Source: Prolixibacteraceae bacterium
GTDB lineage: Bacteria > Bacteroidota > Bacteroidia > Bacteroidales > Prolixibacteraceae
NCBI GenBank assembly: GCA_019459485.1
Contig: JAIBEZ010000007.1
Span: forward strand, 1 to 64,000
DNA: 64,000 nt
Reading direction: 5' to 3'
This document shows, one piece after another, positions 24,066-31,612 of this stretch (within the stretch, counting starts at the first letter, position 1; each line of letters begins with the position of its first letter). Made by a program: the position numbers and the translations under genes. The notes below the pieces were generated by a model. The model was not told the DNA's origin, searched no databases, and was given only the letters and a program-made list of their open reading frames with translations.

Positions 24066-24740
24066 ATGTACAAACATTTCCTCAAACGGCTTTTCGATTT
24101 CCTCCTTGCTCTTATTGCATTGATCATTCTTTCACCTATTCTGATTCCTGTTATTATTGGGTTGTTATTAACCGGGGAGCATTACGTATTCTACTTCCAA
24201 AAACGTATTGGGTACAAAAACAAACCATTCAATATCTGGAAATTTGCTACCATGCTTAAAAATAGTCCAAATCTGGCAGGAGGCTTTCACACAACCAGAA
24301 AAGATCCGCGCGTTCTTCCCATGGGAGGCTTCTTGCGCAAAACAAAGATCAATGAACTGCCACAAATTATAAATATCCTTATTGGAGATATGAGCATCAT
24401 TGGTCCGCGGCCATTGGTCGATAAAACATTTGATCCATATCCGGAACATGTAAAAGCCAGCATCTACAATGTAAAACCAGGGCTTGCTGGTATTGGGTCC
24501 ATTGTGTTTCGTGATGAAGAAAGACTGCTGTCAGAAACAACATTACCACCACAGGAATTTTATGCTAAACATATTTCACCCTACAAAGGAGAATTGGAAT
24601 TGTGGTATCAAAAACATCTTTCTTTTTATACCGATTTCATGCTGATTTTTCTTACTGCATGGGTAATTATCTCGCCAAAAAGCAATTTGGTGTATCTGGT
24701 GTTTAAAGATTTACCGGAGTGTCCAAAAGAGTTGAAATAA
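24066..24740 (+). CDS. Initiating phosphoglycosyl transferase (bacterial sugar transferase, PglC/WcaJ type)
   Basis: A 224-residue monotopic PGT (PF02397). An N-terminal membrane helix (LLALIALIILSPILIPVI) precedes TRKDPRVLPMGGFLRKTKINELPQ and the signature GDMSIIGPRPL. It transfers a sugar-1-phosphate, here probably from the UDP-6-deoxy-HexNAc made upstream, to undecaprenyl phosphate to start the repeat unit. The N-terminal CoA-binding-like region of large PGTs is absent, as in short PglC-type enzymes. A strong hairpin follows 7 bp after the stop. Confidence 0.9.
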   Translation: MYKHFLKRLFDFLLALIALIILSPILIPVIIGLLLTGEHYVFYFQKRIGYKNKPFNIWKFATMLKNSPNLAGGFHTTRKDPRVLPMGGFLRKTKINELPQIINILIGDMSIIGPRPLVDKTFDPYPEHVKASIYNVKPGLAGIGSIVFRDEERLLSETTLPPQEFYAKHISPYKGELELWYQKHLSFYTDFMLIFLTAWVIISPKSNLVYLVFKDLPECPKELK

Positions 24741-24747
24741 TCTGAAC

Positions 24748-24782
24748 AAGAAAGGGTTTCACTCGAAGTGAAGCCCTTTCTT
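24748..24782 (+). terminator. Hairpin after the polysaccharide cluster
   Basis: Arms AAGAAAGGGTTTCACT and AGTGAAGCCCTTTCTT pair with one G.T wobble around a CGA loop, 7 bp after the stop of the sugar transferase gene. Related hairpins close other genes (29693-29723 and 41863-41895). A T-tract is weak, so its terminator function is inferred. Confidence 0.6.
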
Positions 24783-24793
24783 GGCAATTAACA

Positions 24794-24868
24794 AAATGCC
24801 CTTCCCATTATGGATTTTGCTGGCGAAGAACGTTTCAAAATCCCGCAATTGTTTTTTAGGAAAAGATG
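24794..24868 (+). repeat. 75-bp dispersed repeat (ATGCCCTTCCCATT ... type), copy 1
   Basis: This block starts aaatgcccttcccattatgg and runs through gtttcaaaa and cgcaattgttttttagg. It recurs at 27161-27236 (close match) and 29584-29647 (weaker). All copies have the same orientation and bracket TA modules. One frame would read MPFPLWILLAKNVSK, but no copy is an intact gene. Confidence 0.65.
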
Positions 24869-24955
24869 AACAGAAAGGATGAGGTTGTTTTTGAGTCGGA
24901 ATAACCCCATTTAGTAGAGTTTCACTTGAAACCTGCCCGCCCATACTTGCCAAAA

Positions 24956-24988
24956 AGTGGGAGCGCGACTTCGAGTCGCACCCCCACT
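24956..24988 (+). repeat. AGTGGGAGCGCGACTT hairpin repeat, copy 1
   Basis: An imperfect palindrome, agtgggagcgcgact then cga/taa centre then gtcgcacccccact. Further copies are at 27671-27703, 28491-28523 and 29930-29962, all within the 25-30 kb accretion zone. Confidence 0.8.
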
Positions 24989-25070
24989 GATTCGTGTAAT
25001 TCGTTTAGCTGGGAATGTGTGTATTTTAAAATTTTAATGCGCAACGCAAAGGCCTTAAAATTGAATTAGC

Positions 25071-25078
25071 TAACTTTG
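25071..25078 (+). promoter_or_regulatory. -7 element TAACTTTG before a TA operon
   Basis: An exact match to TAnnTTTG, 18 bp before the ATG at 25097. No convincing TTTG at -33 was found. Confidence 0.5.
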
Positions 25079-25096
25079 TAAAAAAAATAAAGCAAA

Positions 25097-25297
25097 ATGG
25101 AAGCGATAAATTTCAAAGTGTATCCTCATAACAGGGAACAAATAGAAGCGATTAAAACAGTCTTTAAAGCCTTTAAAATCAAGTTTGAAGTTGAAGAAGA
25201 AAAATCATACAACCCTGAGTTTGTAAAGCGGGTTCTTTTAGCCAAAGAAGAAATCAAACAGGGTAAAGGTGTTAAAATAGCCACCAAAGATTTATGA
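25097..25297 (+). CDS. Antitoxin (DUF2683-like) of a broken YoeB-type pair
   Basis: A 66-residue protein starting INFKVYPHNREQIEAIKTVFKAFKIKFEVEEE, then YNPEFVKRVLLAKEEIKQGKGVKIATKDL. This pattern is seen in DUF2683-like antitoxins that precede RelE/YoeB toxins in Bacteroidota. It overlaps the toxin frame by 4 bp (ATGA). The antitoxin frame and its -7 element are intact even though the toxin has a nonsense codon. Confidence 0.8.
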   Translation: MEAINFKVYPHNREQIEAIKTVFKAFKIKFEVEEEKSYNPEFVKRVLLAKEEIKQGKGVKIATKDL

Positions 25298-25557
25298 AAA
25301 TAATTTATTCGCTGAAAGCTCTTGAGGATATAAGCTACTGGAAAAAAAGTGGCAATAAAGCAGTGTAGGAGAAAATTTCGGCATTGATTAACGATATCGT
25401 AAAGCATCCTTTTACGGGTATAGGCAAGCCGGAAGCATTAAAATATCATCTGTCAGGTTCCTGGTCCCGAAGAATAACACTCACTGACCGACTTGTTTAC
25501 AGCGTAAATATTGAAAATAACAGCATAGAAATTGAAACTGCCAGAGGACACTATTGA
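25294..25557 (+). pseudogene. YoeB/Txe-type toxin gene with a premature TAG
   Basis: The frame reads MKIIYSLKALEDISYWKKSGNKAV, a TAG at 25366-25368, then EKISALINDIVKHPF, GKPEALKYHLSGSWSRRITLTDRLVYSV and a final ETARGHY. KPEALKYHLSGSWSRRI and the terminal HY are YoeB/Txe signatures, including the catalytic Glu/Arg/His-Tyr region. The rest of the frame is intact, so one base change (probably CAG to TAG) seems to have silenced it. Confidence 0.85.
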
Positions 25558-25568
25558 TTCGCAACCAA

Positions 25569-25618
25569 TAAAAAAGCGTTATTACAACCCGGCAATCTGC
25601 CGTCTGCAATAACGCTTT
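25569..25618 (-). terminator. Rho-independent terminator for the minus-strand gene 25737-26423
   Basis: On the minus strand, AAGCGTTATT and AATAACGCTT pair around an inner GACGGCAGATTGCCGGG loop, followed by a run of T. It lies about 120 bp after the stop of the helical-protein gene and about 10 bp after the YoeB remnant, so it may serve both strands. Confidence 0.75.
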
Positions 25619-25736
25619 ACATACCAAATAACTTCAGGCAAAGCTCACCATACAGTTCTTACAGGCTTTATCGAACTACATTTAAAACTTGCCGGAAATT
25701 GAACAATCAGTTCACTCATCCTTTCGGCCCATTGCC

Positions 25737-26423
25737 TTAGTCAGTTGGAGGATCAGGAGGATCAGCAGGTCCCCGTCCGGAATAGTTAACAATGATCCGG
25801 GCATTTTTGTACGCTTTGTAAAAATCGGGCTGGCTTTCTTCGAAAAGACGCATCAGCACATCAATTTCCCCTTTAAGCAGTTTGCTTATGCTTACAATCA
25901 CCTCGCCGATATTTCCGGTTGAGACTTTTGTAACCGAATTGGCCGCTCTCTTCTGAGGAATGGCCAGATTAAAATCAGAGAGCAAAGCATTCAGTTCAGC
26001 GATTTTTTCTTCGCTTACAAAATACTTGTTCAGTTCACCAAGTATTGGACTGGCCAGATTGACCATTAAAATTCCAATATCATACAAAACCGGATCAGGC
26101 GATTGTGTGAGATCTGACTTGCTGTAGTTGGCTTTTGCCTTCAAATCCTTATCATTCACAGAATTGGCATGAGACATTAATGCTGCAGACAAGAAACCAA
26201 TCCGGTTAATCAGGTTCGTTCGAAAATCAGTCTTGGTCTCAGTAAGACCCGAGTTGTCGGCTTCCTGCACCTGTCGGTTTTGCCCCAAAAGCAGAAGACC
26301 ATCCTGTAAGCGCTGATGTGCGAAAACCAGGTCTGCCAACTGGGCAAAAAGCTCAGAATGATTTTTAAGTACCAAATCAACAGAACCAAACATCCGGAGC
26401 TTATTAATTTGCTTTTTTTCCAT
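25737..26423 (-). CDS. Helical cytoplasmic protein, paralogue of 51532-52470, beside a 21-bp tandem array
   Basis: A 228-residue protein from the ATG at 26423; an upstream extension to 26663 is open but unlike the paralogue. It has no signal peptide and is largely helical. It aligns throughout with the N-terminal 220 residues of the protein at 51532: GLTETKTDFRTNLIN, SAALMSHANSVND, the SDL ... DPVLYDIG region, KYFVSEEKIAELNALLSDFN and PDFYKAYKNA match in order. The tail is Pro/Asp-rich (GPADPPDPPTD) instead of carrying the second domain. A 12-unit 21-bp array lies about 350 bp upstream in its own direction. Truncated copies of this family lie at 28240-28490 and 29803-29922. Function unknown. 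Confidence 0.75.
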   Translation of the reverse strand: MEKKQINKLRMFGSVDLVLKNHSELFAQLADLVFAHQRLQDGLLLLGQNRQVQEADNSGLTETKTDFRTNLINRIGFLSAALMSHANSVNDKDLKAKANYSKSDLTQSPDPVLYDIGILMVNLASPILGELNKYFVSEEKIAELNALLSDFNLAIPQKRAANSVTKVSTGNIGEVIVSISKLLKGEIDVLMRLFEESQPDFYKAYKNARIIVNYSGRGPADPPDPPTD

Positions 26424-26769
26424 TTGTAAAGTAATTATTGAGTGTTCAAAAAATAACATATCACCGGTACCATGAATAGTCTGAACTGATAGAATCAGTT
26501 TCATTTTCAATACGCACAATACTGGTCTGAAAGATCCTCCCCGTCTATCTCCCGGCCTGATGAAACGTTGTAAAAACAACGAATCCGAAGAAAATAAAAA
26601 GCGATAAATCAAGAGTATGCGCTGTTTAAATACAGCAGTTTCAATTTCATGCAAAAGGTACAAAATAATTTACACATAATATAGTATACTTTAATTTTGT
26701 TTAATGTTATTTTTATTAATTTTTACAAATAAAATTTAATAAAGGAAGAATTTCAGGCCACTCTCACTT

Positions 26770-27021
26770 GCTATGATCAACTACCGGACTATTATTTTCA
26801 ATTGCCGGTGCATGTTTAGCTACTTACGGTTAACCTTAACCGATCGACGATGCGCATTTATCACCTGCCGACTGACATTACTACAGCTTCGTTATTCATC
26901 TACCCAATGCCGGCTGACAACATTGCACCGCCGATGCACATATAGTAACTGCCGGTGCACATTATTTCACTGACGATGTCCATCTATCAACTGACGATGC
27001 ATATCATTTCGCTGACGACTA
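26770..27021 (-). repeat. 12-unit, 21-bp-period variable tandem array
   Basis: Twelve consecutive units of exactly 21 bp, each differing by several bases. The plus-strand consensus is close to ACATTTATCAACTG followed by CCGATGC. Read in the sense of the gene at 25737-26423, the unit contains GCATCGGCAGTTG. The best conserved parts are TCAACTG and CCGATGC/CCGGTGC. An open frame of 7-residue periodicity across it (26773-26973) is a by-product. It sits 5' of the helical-protein gene. Confidence 0.85.
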
Positions 27022-27160
27022 AATTTCAGGACAAAACACTTACCATTTCCTATTTGCCCGAGGTCATTACAAAAATGCGCATGGGAGGAATGAGTACCCG
27101 GGGGAATTCAAAACCAACTCAATAAAAAGAAGGAAGATTATTGGGTATTGAAGAATAATA

Positions 27161-27236
27161 AAATGCCCTTCCCATTGTGGATTTTGCTTGCAAAAAATGT
27201 TTCAAAAATTCCGCAATTGTTTTTCAGGAAAAGATT
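27161..27236 (+). repeat. 75-bp dispersed repeat, copy 2
   Basis: It closely matches 24794-24868 (aaatgcccttcccattgtgg ... gtttcaaaaattccgcaattg). It lies between the 21-bp array and the next TA remnant. Confidence 0.65.
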
Positions 27237-27281
27237 ATAACGAAAGAAACGCTTAAGAAAAACATTTGAATTGCATCAAAT

Positions 27282-27310
27282 TTTGTAGCTGAAGAATATC
27301 ACTACATTTG
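27282..27310 (+). promoter_or_regulatory. Bacteroidota-type promoter (TTTG-N17-TACATTTG)
   Basis: TTTG at 27282-27285 and TACATTTG at 27303-27310 match the -33 and -7 consensus, 47 bp before the ATG at 27358. It probably drives the small antitoxin gene. Confidence 0.6.
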
Positions 27311-27357
27311 TAGCAGATGAATTTCTGTGATAAAAGTAAATTTCAGAATATCCTATT

Positions 27358-27534
27358 ATGAGAACAAAAGAAACAAAAGAGACTAAAAATCTACAGACTC
27401 CCGGAGAACAACTACCAGATAAAGTATTGGCTAAGCTGGTTAAAGATGCAGAAAAGGGTCCATTTATAACATTTGAAGAGCATCATAAAAAAATGGATAA
27501 ATGGATACAAGAAAACTACAGTAATCTTATCTGA
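27358..27534 (+). CDS. Small antitoxin-like protein left without a complete toxin
   Basis: A 58-residue protein: RTKETKETKNL at the start, then KVLAKLVKDAEKGPFITFEEHHKKMDKWIQENY. The KGPFITFEEHHKKMDKWI segment resembles antitoxins of RelE/ParE pairs in Bacteroidota. A good promoter precedes it. Its stop is immediately followed by the C-terminal piece of a RelE/ParE toxin, so the toxin has lost most of its gene. Confidence 0.6.
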   Translation: MRTKETKETKNLQTPGEQLPDKVLAKLVKDAEKGPFITFEEHHKKMDKWIQENYSNLI

Positions 27535-27602
27535 TCATCTATCGCATTGCTCCTGTTCGAATAGAAGTTCTCCGGGTATTCCATTCGAGTATTTGTACTA
27601 CC
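27534..27602 (+). pseudogene. RelE/ParE toxin, C-terminal remnant
   Basis: The frame reads IIYRIAPVRIEVLRVFHSS, the last beta-strands of RelE/ParE toxins (YRI ... IEVLRVFHS). Everything before it is missing; the antitoxin stop codon abuts the remnant, which points to an internal deletion. Confidence 0.65.
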
Positions 27603-27670
27603 TCCCGGATTCGATCGGTACGAAAAATTAAAGTTTAGCTCCCGCAATTGGCAACAATACAGCTCAGCAA

Positions 27671-27703
27671 AGTGGGAGCGCGACTTTAAGTCGCACCCCC
27701 ACT
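27671..27703 (+). repeat. AGTGGGAGCGCGACTT hairpin repeat, copy 2
   Basis: The same imperfect palindrome as 24956-24988, with a TTTAA centre. It lies just upstream of the hicBA operon. Confidence 0.8.
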
Positions 27704-27777
27704 AATTTAAAGAAAAGGTGTCGTCCAATCATTTTGAGCAAGCAAATTCTTTTGATACCTTTGAAAAAAAGAAAAAG

Positions 27778-28002
27778 ATGGAAAAGATTATTAGCTTACA
27801 TATTGAGAAACTTCCGGAAGGATATTATTTGGCTACTTCTGATGATGTTCAGGGCTTGGTTGCCCAAGGCAGGACAATTGCCGAAACCATTGAAATAGCC
27901 AGAGATATTGCAAAAAAACTGATTGAAGCCAGTGAAGGACAAATTGCAATGTTGCCCGGATTATCAGATAACTTTGATTATCCAATTTTAATAGGAGTTT
28001 AA
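27778..28002 (+). CDS. HicB-family antitoxin
   Basis: A 74-residue protein from the ATG at 27778; the upstream open frame to 27718 runs into the hairpin repeat and is not needed. EKIISLHIEKLPEGYYLATSDDVQGLVAQGRTIAETIEIARDIA is the partial RNase H-like fold of HicB/DUF1902 proteins. It lacks a long C-terminal DNA-binding domain. It is followed after 2 bp by hicA, and the two would form a type II TA pair. Confidence 0.85.
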   Translation: MEKIISLHIEKLPEGYYLATSDDVQGLVAQGRTIAETIEIARDIAKKLIEASEGQIAMLPGLSDNFDYPILIGV

Positions 28003-28004
28003 AA

Positions 28005-28232
28005 ATGGGTCGGCTATCAGGTTTTAGGTATCGCGATATCATTAAAAAACTTAAAAGAGCTGGGTTTGAATTTTACCGGCAAGCTGCAGGCAGCCATGAA
28101 ATTTGGTACAATCCATTAACGAACAAATATACCACCATTCCAAATCATTCAGGCGATATGCCTGAAGGTACACTAAAGGCTATTTTAACCCAGGCGAATA
28201 TTTCAATTTCTGATTTTCTGGAAAAATTGTAA
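28005..28232 (+). CDS. HicA-family mRNA interferase toxin
   Basis: A 75-residue double-stranded-RNA-binding-like protein: SGFRYRDIIKKLKRAGFEFYRQAAGSHEIWYN, then TTIPNHSGDMPEGTLKAILTQANIS. The catalytic His is in GSHEIW. HicA cleaves mRNA, and HicB neutralises it. The 2-bp spacing after the antitoxin gene implies coupling. The antitoxin-first order is the less common arrangement for hicAB. Confidence 0.88.
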   Translation: MGRLSGFRYRDIIKKLKRAGFEFYRQAAGSHEIWYNPLTNKYTTIPNHSGDMPEGTLKAILTQANISISDFLEKL

Positions 28233-28239
28233 TTCCAAC

Positions 28240-28490
28240 CTTTTCTGTTTTCCATTTCTGGTTCCTATGGTATTCGTTGTAAAAATCGGCATGTGCGAAC
28301 TGGTAAGGCATCAGCAAAACATCCATCTCATTCTTTAACAAGGCATCAATCGTATTAAAAGTATCGTTTATATTTCCGGTCGATACTTTTGATGTACCAG
28401 TTGCTACCCGCTTTTGAGGAATAGAAGCTTTAAAATTGGTTAATACAATACCCATTGCCTCGTATTCTGCAGCTATTTCATGTCGTTGCA
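28240..28490 (-). pseudogene. Fragment of the helical-protein family
   Basis: The minus-strand frame reads VLTNFKASIPQKRVATGTSKVSTGNIND then IDALLKNEMDVLL and ADFYNEYHRNQKW. This matches the C-terminal third of the 25737-26423 protein (IPQKRAANSVTKVSTGNIG ... DFYKAYKNA). The first about 130 residues and the tail are missing. The hicA gene abuts its 3' end and a hairpin repeat its 5' end. The 120-bp core (28269-28388) is repeated almost exactly at 29803-29922. Confidence 0.8.
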
Positions 28491-28523
28491 AGTGGGAGCG
28501 CGACTTTAAGTCGCACCCCCACT
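28491..28523 (+). repeat. AGTGGGAGCGCGACTT hairpin repeat, copy 3
   Basis: Identical core to copies 2 and 4. It abuts the broken helical-protein fragment, as copy 4 abuts the second fragment. Confidence 0.85.
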
Positions 28524-28808
28524 GAGATTACGCAATTCGCTGGCGTTTGAATCTTCCGAGTGAGACTTCGAACGCTCAGTCAAACGCCTGTCGAAATTGG
28601 GTAACTGAGCCTGTCGACGTTATAGATTACAGAAAAGCATGAAGTAGTTTTTGAGTCGAAATAAACTATGAACACAGCCTGCCCCGAGTATCTGGGGTTT
28701 TAAAAAAGGAACACGGATAAAATTTATAAAATCAGTGACTATCCGTTTAATCAGTGTCATCTGTGTTCCAAAGGCTGAACTCAAGTGTAATTTACACATC
28801 GGATTTAT

Positions 28809-28816
28809 TATCTTTG
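28809..28816 (+). promoter_or_regulatory. -7 element TATCTTTG before vapBC
   Basis: An exact TAnnTTTG match 47 bp before the ATG at 28864. No clear -33 TTTG. Confidence 0.45.
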
Positions 28817-28863
28817 CTAATGAGTATTGAAAAAGTACAAATAAAAGTTTAATATCTCTAATA

Positions 28864-29121
28864 ATGAATAGAATGGATACAATAACAATAAAAATCGAAG
28901 GCCGTGAAAATGTTTCTTTCTTCATTAGCCTTCTTGAAAAATTCAATTTTATAAAGGAAATAACTGTCAATAAGAAAAAGGCATTGCACAATAAAAGCGT
29001 TGAAGAGGCTCCCATTGAATGGGCCGAGAAGCACCCTTCAATTGATGATTTTACCGGAATCTGGAGTGATCATTCCATTACACTCAATGATATAAGAACC
29101 AAAGGATGGAAAAGGAATTAA
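28864..29121 (+). CDS. VapB-like antitoxin
   Basis: An 85-residue protein: TITIKIEGRENVSFFISLLEKFNFIKEITV, then a C-terminal APIEWAEKHPSIDDFTGIWSD ... LNDIRTKGWKRN. ATG at 28864 or 28873 could be used. The acidic, tryptophan-containing C-terminus is the usual PIN-toxin-binding tail. It overlaps the PIN gene by 16 bp. The module is bracketed by two nearly identical 120-bp direct repeats. Confidence 0.75.
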   Translation: MNRMDTITIKIEGRENVSFFISLLEKFNFIKEITVNKKKALHNKSVEEAPIEWAEKHPSIDDFTGIWSDHSITLNDIRTKGWKRN

Positions 29122-29516
29122 TCCTTTGCGATACAAATATTTTTATTTCCTGGTTTAGGGGTGATTTAGAAACACTTACAAGGATTAAACTCATTGGTCT
29201 CGAAAATATTTTAATTCCATCAGTTACGGTAATGGAATTGTTGCAAGGAACCCGGAACAAGACCGAATCAATGCAATTAAAGAAAAAACTTAAAGCATAT
29301 CACGTCATACATTTCAATGAGATAACGTCGAAGCTCACCATTGAGTTAATTGAACAATTCAGATTAAGTCATGGATTGCTTATACCTGATGCAATAATTG
29401 CTGCAACAGCTATTACATTCAATCTCAAACTTTTCACATACAATCTAAAAGACTTTAAGTTCATTCCAGGTATTCAGTTATACCAATATGATGGTTCAAA
29501 TTATCCTATTGATTGA
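29106..29516 (+). CDS. VapC-like PIN-domain ribonuclease toxin
   Basis: A 136-residue PIN protein with ILCDTNIFISWF (D9), VTVMELLQGTRN (Glu near 44) and LLIPDAIIAATAI (Asp near 95), then the LFTYNLKDFKFIPGI region that normally carries the last acidic residue. VapC enzymes cleave tRNA or rRNA. It is translationally coupled to the antitoxin gene. Confidence 0.88.
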   Translation: MEKELILCDTNIFISWFRGDLETLTRIKLIGLENILIPSVTVMELLQGTRNKTESMQLKKKLKAYHVIHFNEITSKLTIELIEQFRLSHGLLIPDAIIAATAITFNLKLFTYNLKDFKFIPGIQLYQYDGSNYPID

Positions 29517-29583
29517 AAAAGTACTGTGAATCCCCTACCCTGCGAAGCCCTCAAAAATACAGCACTGTGGTGATGAATTATGT

Positions 29584-29647
29584 ATGGATTCTGCTTACAC
29601 AAAATGTTTCAAAAATTCTGCAACTGTTTTTCAGGAAAAAGATGAAC
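29584..29647 (+). repeat. 75-bp dispersed repeat, copy 3 (diverged)
   Basis: It shares atggatt-ctgc, aaaatgtttcaaaaattc and caggaaaaagatgaac with 24794-24868 and 27161-27236, in the same orientation. Confidence 0.5.
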
Positions 29648-29692
29648 ACAGCCTGCCCGCCTTTGAAAAGGATAAGAATTTAATCAGAATTA

Positions 29693-29723
29693 GTAAGGTT
29701 TTCACTCAAAGTGAAGCCCTTAC
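29693..29723 (+). repeat. GGTTTTCACT / AGTGAAGCCC hairpin
   Basis: Arms GTAAGGTTTTCACT and AGTGAAGCCCTTAC around CAA, the same family as 24748-24782 and 41863-41895. The sequence following it (acttgccaatt) also resembles the 24748 copy. Confidence 0.65.
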
Positions 29724-29802
29724 TTGCCAATTAACCAAATGCAATTAATCTGCCTCTGGGTCATCCGTTTTTGCCTTGCGGTTTCCTCCCGTGTCAACAA
29801 TC

Positions 29803-29922
29803 GGTATTCGTTGTAAAAATCGGCATGTGTAAACTGGTAAGGCATCAGCAAAACATCCATCTCATTCTTTAACAAGGCATCAATCGTATTAAAAGTATCG
29901 TTTATATTTCCGGTCGATACTT
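29803..29922 (-). pseudogene. Second, nearly identical fragment of the helical-protein family
   Basis: 120 bp that differ from 28269-28388 at only two positions and encode, on the minus strand, STGNINDTFNTIDALL and ADFYNEYR. It is a direct duplicate that shares the following hairpin repeat (copy 4) after an internal deletion. VapBC lies between the two copies. Confidence 0.85.
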
Positions 29923-29929
29923 CCCAACA

Positions 29930-29962
29930 AGTGGGAGCGCGACTTTAAGTCGCACCCCCACT
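29930..29962 (+). repeat. AGTGGGAGCGCGACTT hairpin repeat, copy 4
   Basis: Same palindrome as copy 3, including the flanking aag and tga bases. Confidence 0.85.
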
Positions 29963-29998
29963 GATTTGAAGTGGGTAAAATGAAGCAAGTATTTTCAG

Positions 29999-30063
29999 GT
30001 GCAGAGCACCGTTAAAATTTGTAGTATATAGGTTACAATACACACAAAAGGTGCAGAGCACCG
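29999..30063 (+). repeat. Two GGTGCAGAGCACCG palindromes
   Basis: The 14-bp near-palindrome occurs at 29999-30012 and 30050-30063 in the leader region of gmd. The 689-bp gap 29517-30205 holds only the repeats and the gene fragment listed here; I see no gene in it. Confidence 0.7.
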
Positions 30064-30205
30064 GAATATAGGCACCATCTGTAGCGTAAGATATAACTTA
30101 CACAAAAAACAATACTAAACAAAAATTTATTTTCACTGTTACCTTGGTCATTGGACTAATTTTAAGAGGCAATAATTATATTTACAATACTCAAAACAAA
30201 CTTAC

Positions 30206-31363
30206 ATGACACAAAAAACTGCCCTTATTACCGGTGTTACCGGACAAGATGGTGCTTACCTAAGTGAGTACCTGCTGAAGAAAGGATACATGGTTCACGG
30301 TATCAAACGTCGTTCATCCATGTTCAACACTGAAAGGATCGATCATATCTACGAAGATCCGCATGTTGAAAACCGACATTTCAAACTTCATTACGGCGAT
30401 CTGACCGACAGTATGAACCTGACCCGCATCATTCAGGAGACACAGCCGGACGAAATATACAACCTTGCTGCCATGAGCCACGTGGCGGTTAGTTTCGAAA
30501 CTCCTGAATATACAGGAAATGCCGACGGACTTGGAACACTGCGTATTCTTGAAGCAGTGCGTTTGCTCGGATTGATCCAGAAAACCCGCATCTACCAGGC
30601 CTCTACTTCCGAACTCTACGGAATGGTTCAGGAAGTTCCGCAAACAGAAAGAACACCTTTTTACCCGCGCTCGCCTTATGCTGTTGCAAAAATGTACGCC
30701 TACTGGATCACTGTAAACTACCGCGAAGCATATAAGATGCACGCCAGCAACGGTATTTTATTCAACCACGAATCGCCCATCCGCGGTGAAACCTTTGTAA
30801 CCCGTAAGATTACCAGAGCCCTTAGCCGTATTGCATTGGGCATGCAGGAACAGGTATTTTTAGGCAACCTTTCATCGAAACGCGACTGGGGTCATGCCAA
30901 AGACTATGTGAAAGCCATGTACCTGATCCTTCAGCAAGATCAACCGGACGACTATGTGATTGCAACGGGTATCACTACCACTATCCGCGACTTTATTAAA
31001 TTGTCGTGTGCCGAAATAGGACTTGAAATGAGCTTTACCGGAGAAGGCGCCGACGAAAAAGGAACCATCACTGCAATCGATGAAAAACTATTCATTGAAA
31101 AAGTGGGCGAACGATACCTGGGAGGCATAAAATCCCGCATGGCTTCTTCAACAATTGTTGCAGTTGACCCCAAATATTTCCGCCCAACAGAAGTCGATCT
31201 GCTAATCGGCGATCCTACCAAATCAAAAACAAAATTGGGATGGGAACCACAGTACGATCTTCAGGGATTGGTGACCGACATGATGCAATCAGACATCAAA
31301 CTGATGAAAAAAGATGCATGGCTGCGTGAAGGCGGGTATAGAACGCTGAATTATTTCGAATAA
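30206..31363 (+). CDS. gmd: GDP-mannose 4,6-dehydratase
   Basis: A 385-residue extended [23 protein letters not shown] (NADP motif), [18 protein letters not shown], the active-site [18 protein letters not shown], and [19 protein letters not shown] (Tyr/Lys). It converts GDP-mannose to GDP-4-keto-6-deoxymannose, the first step of de novo GDP-L-fucose synthesis; fcl, the second step, follows. The sequence is well conserved and carries no repeat insertion, unlike its neighbours. The mildly different base composition from the TA zone fits a return to core sequence. Confidence 0.95.
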   Translation: MTQKTALITGVTGQDGAYLSEYLLKKGYMVHGIKRRSSMFNTERIDHIYEDPHVENRHFKLHYGDLTDSMNLTRIIQETQPDEIYNLAAMSHVAVSFETPEYTGNADGLGTLRILEAVRLLGLIQKTRIYQASTSELYGMVQEVPQTERTPFYPRSPYAVAKMYAYWITVNYREAYKMHASNGILFNHESPIRGETFVTRKITRALSRIALGMQEQVFLGNLSSKRDWGHAKDYVKAMYLILQQDQPDDYVIATGITTTIRDFIKLSCAEIGLEMSFTGEGADEKGTITAIDEKLFIEKVGERYLGGIKSRMASSTIVAVDPKYFRPTEVDLLIGDPTKSKTKLGWEPQYDLQGLVTDMMQSDIKLMKKDAWLREGGYRTLNYFE

Positions 31364-31379
31364 AAAATAATTTCACGGA

Positions 31380-31580
31380 TGTCGAGCGGGCGACAAGGCG
31401 ATTTGGCGACGAGGAGAATGGGAGACGAGGAGACAGGGAGACGAGGAGACGAGGAGAAATAGAGATAAAACATCATTATCACTTCATAATTTCAATAATC
31501 AATTCACCCGAAAAATGGTATCATTAACCCGCACCATCGCCCTGTCGCCTTGTCGCCTTTTCGCCTTTTCGCCCTGTCGA
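31380..31580 (+). repeat. G-rich/C-rich inverted repeat pair without a gene (MITE-like)
   Basis: A G-rich block of gacgaggaga units (31388-31456) and a C-rich cgccttgtcgcc block (31540-31578) face each other. Between them, agagataaaacatcattatcacttcataattt, a cgaaaaatgg segment and cattaaccc match the left and right margins of the four-helix-bundle element at 32800-33330, with that gene missing. Confidence 0.75.
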
Positions 31581-31612
31581 AACACCCCAGATAATCATAA
31601 ATAATACAAATA

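Noticed and set aside
24759-24953. 64-residue minus-strand protein
   Set aside because: It runs through the terminator hairpin and the 75-bp repeat. The other copies of the repeat have stops in the same frame.
26424-26663. N-terminal extension of the helical protein to 308 residues
   Set aside because: The extra 80 residues do not match the paralogue at 51532 and run through AT-rich intergenic sequence. The ATG at 26423 gives a matching length.
26773-26973. Cysteine/arginine-rich 66-residue protein with 7-residue periodicity
   Set aside because: It is the in-phase translation of the 21-bp array. The same happens on the minus strand at 50836-51222. No start signal or homologue pattern supports either.
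26770-27021. CRISPR array
   Set aside because: The units are 21 bp, contiguous and all partly variable, with no constant repeat/unique spacer alternation and no cas gene in the window. The same holds for 50998-51291.
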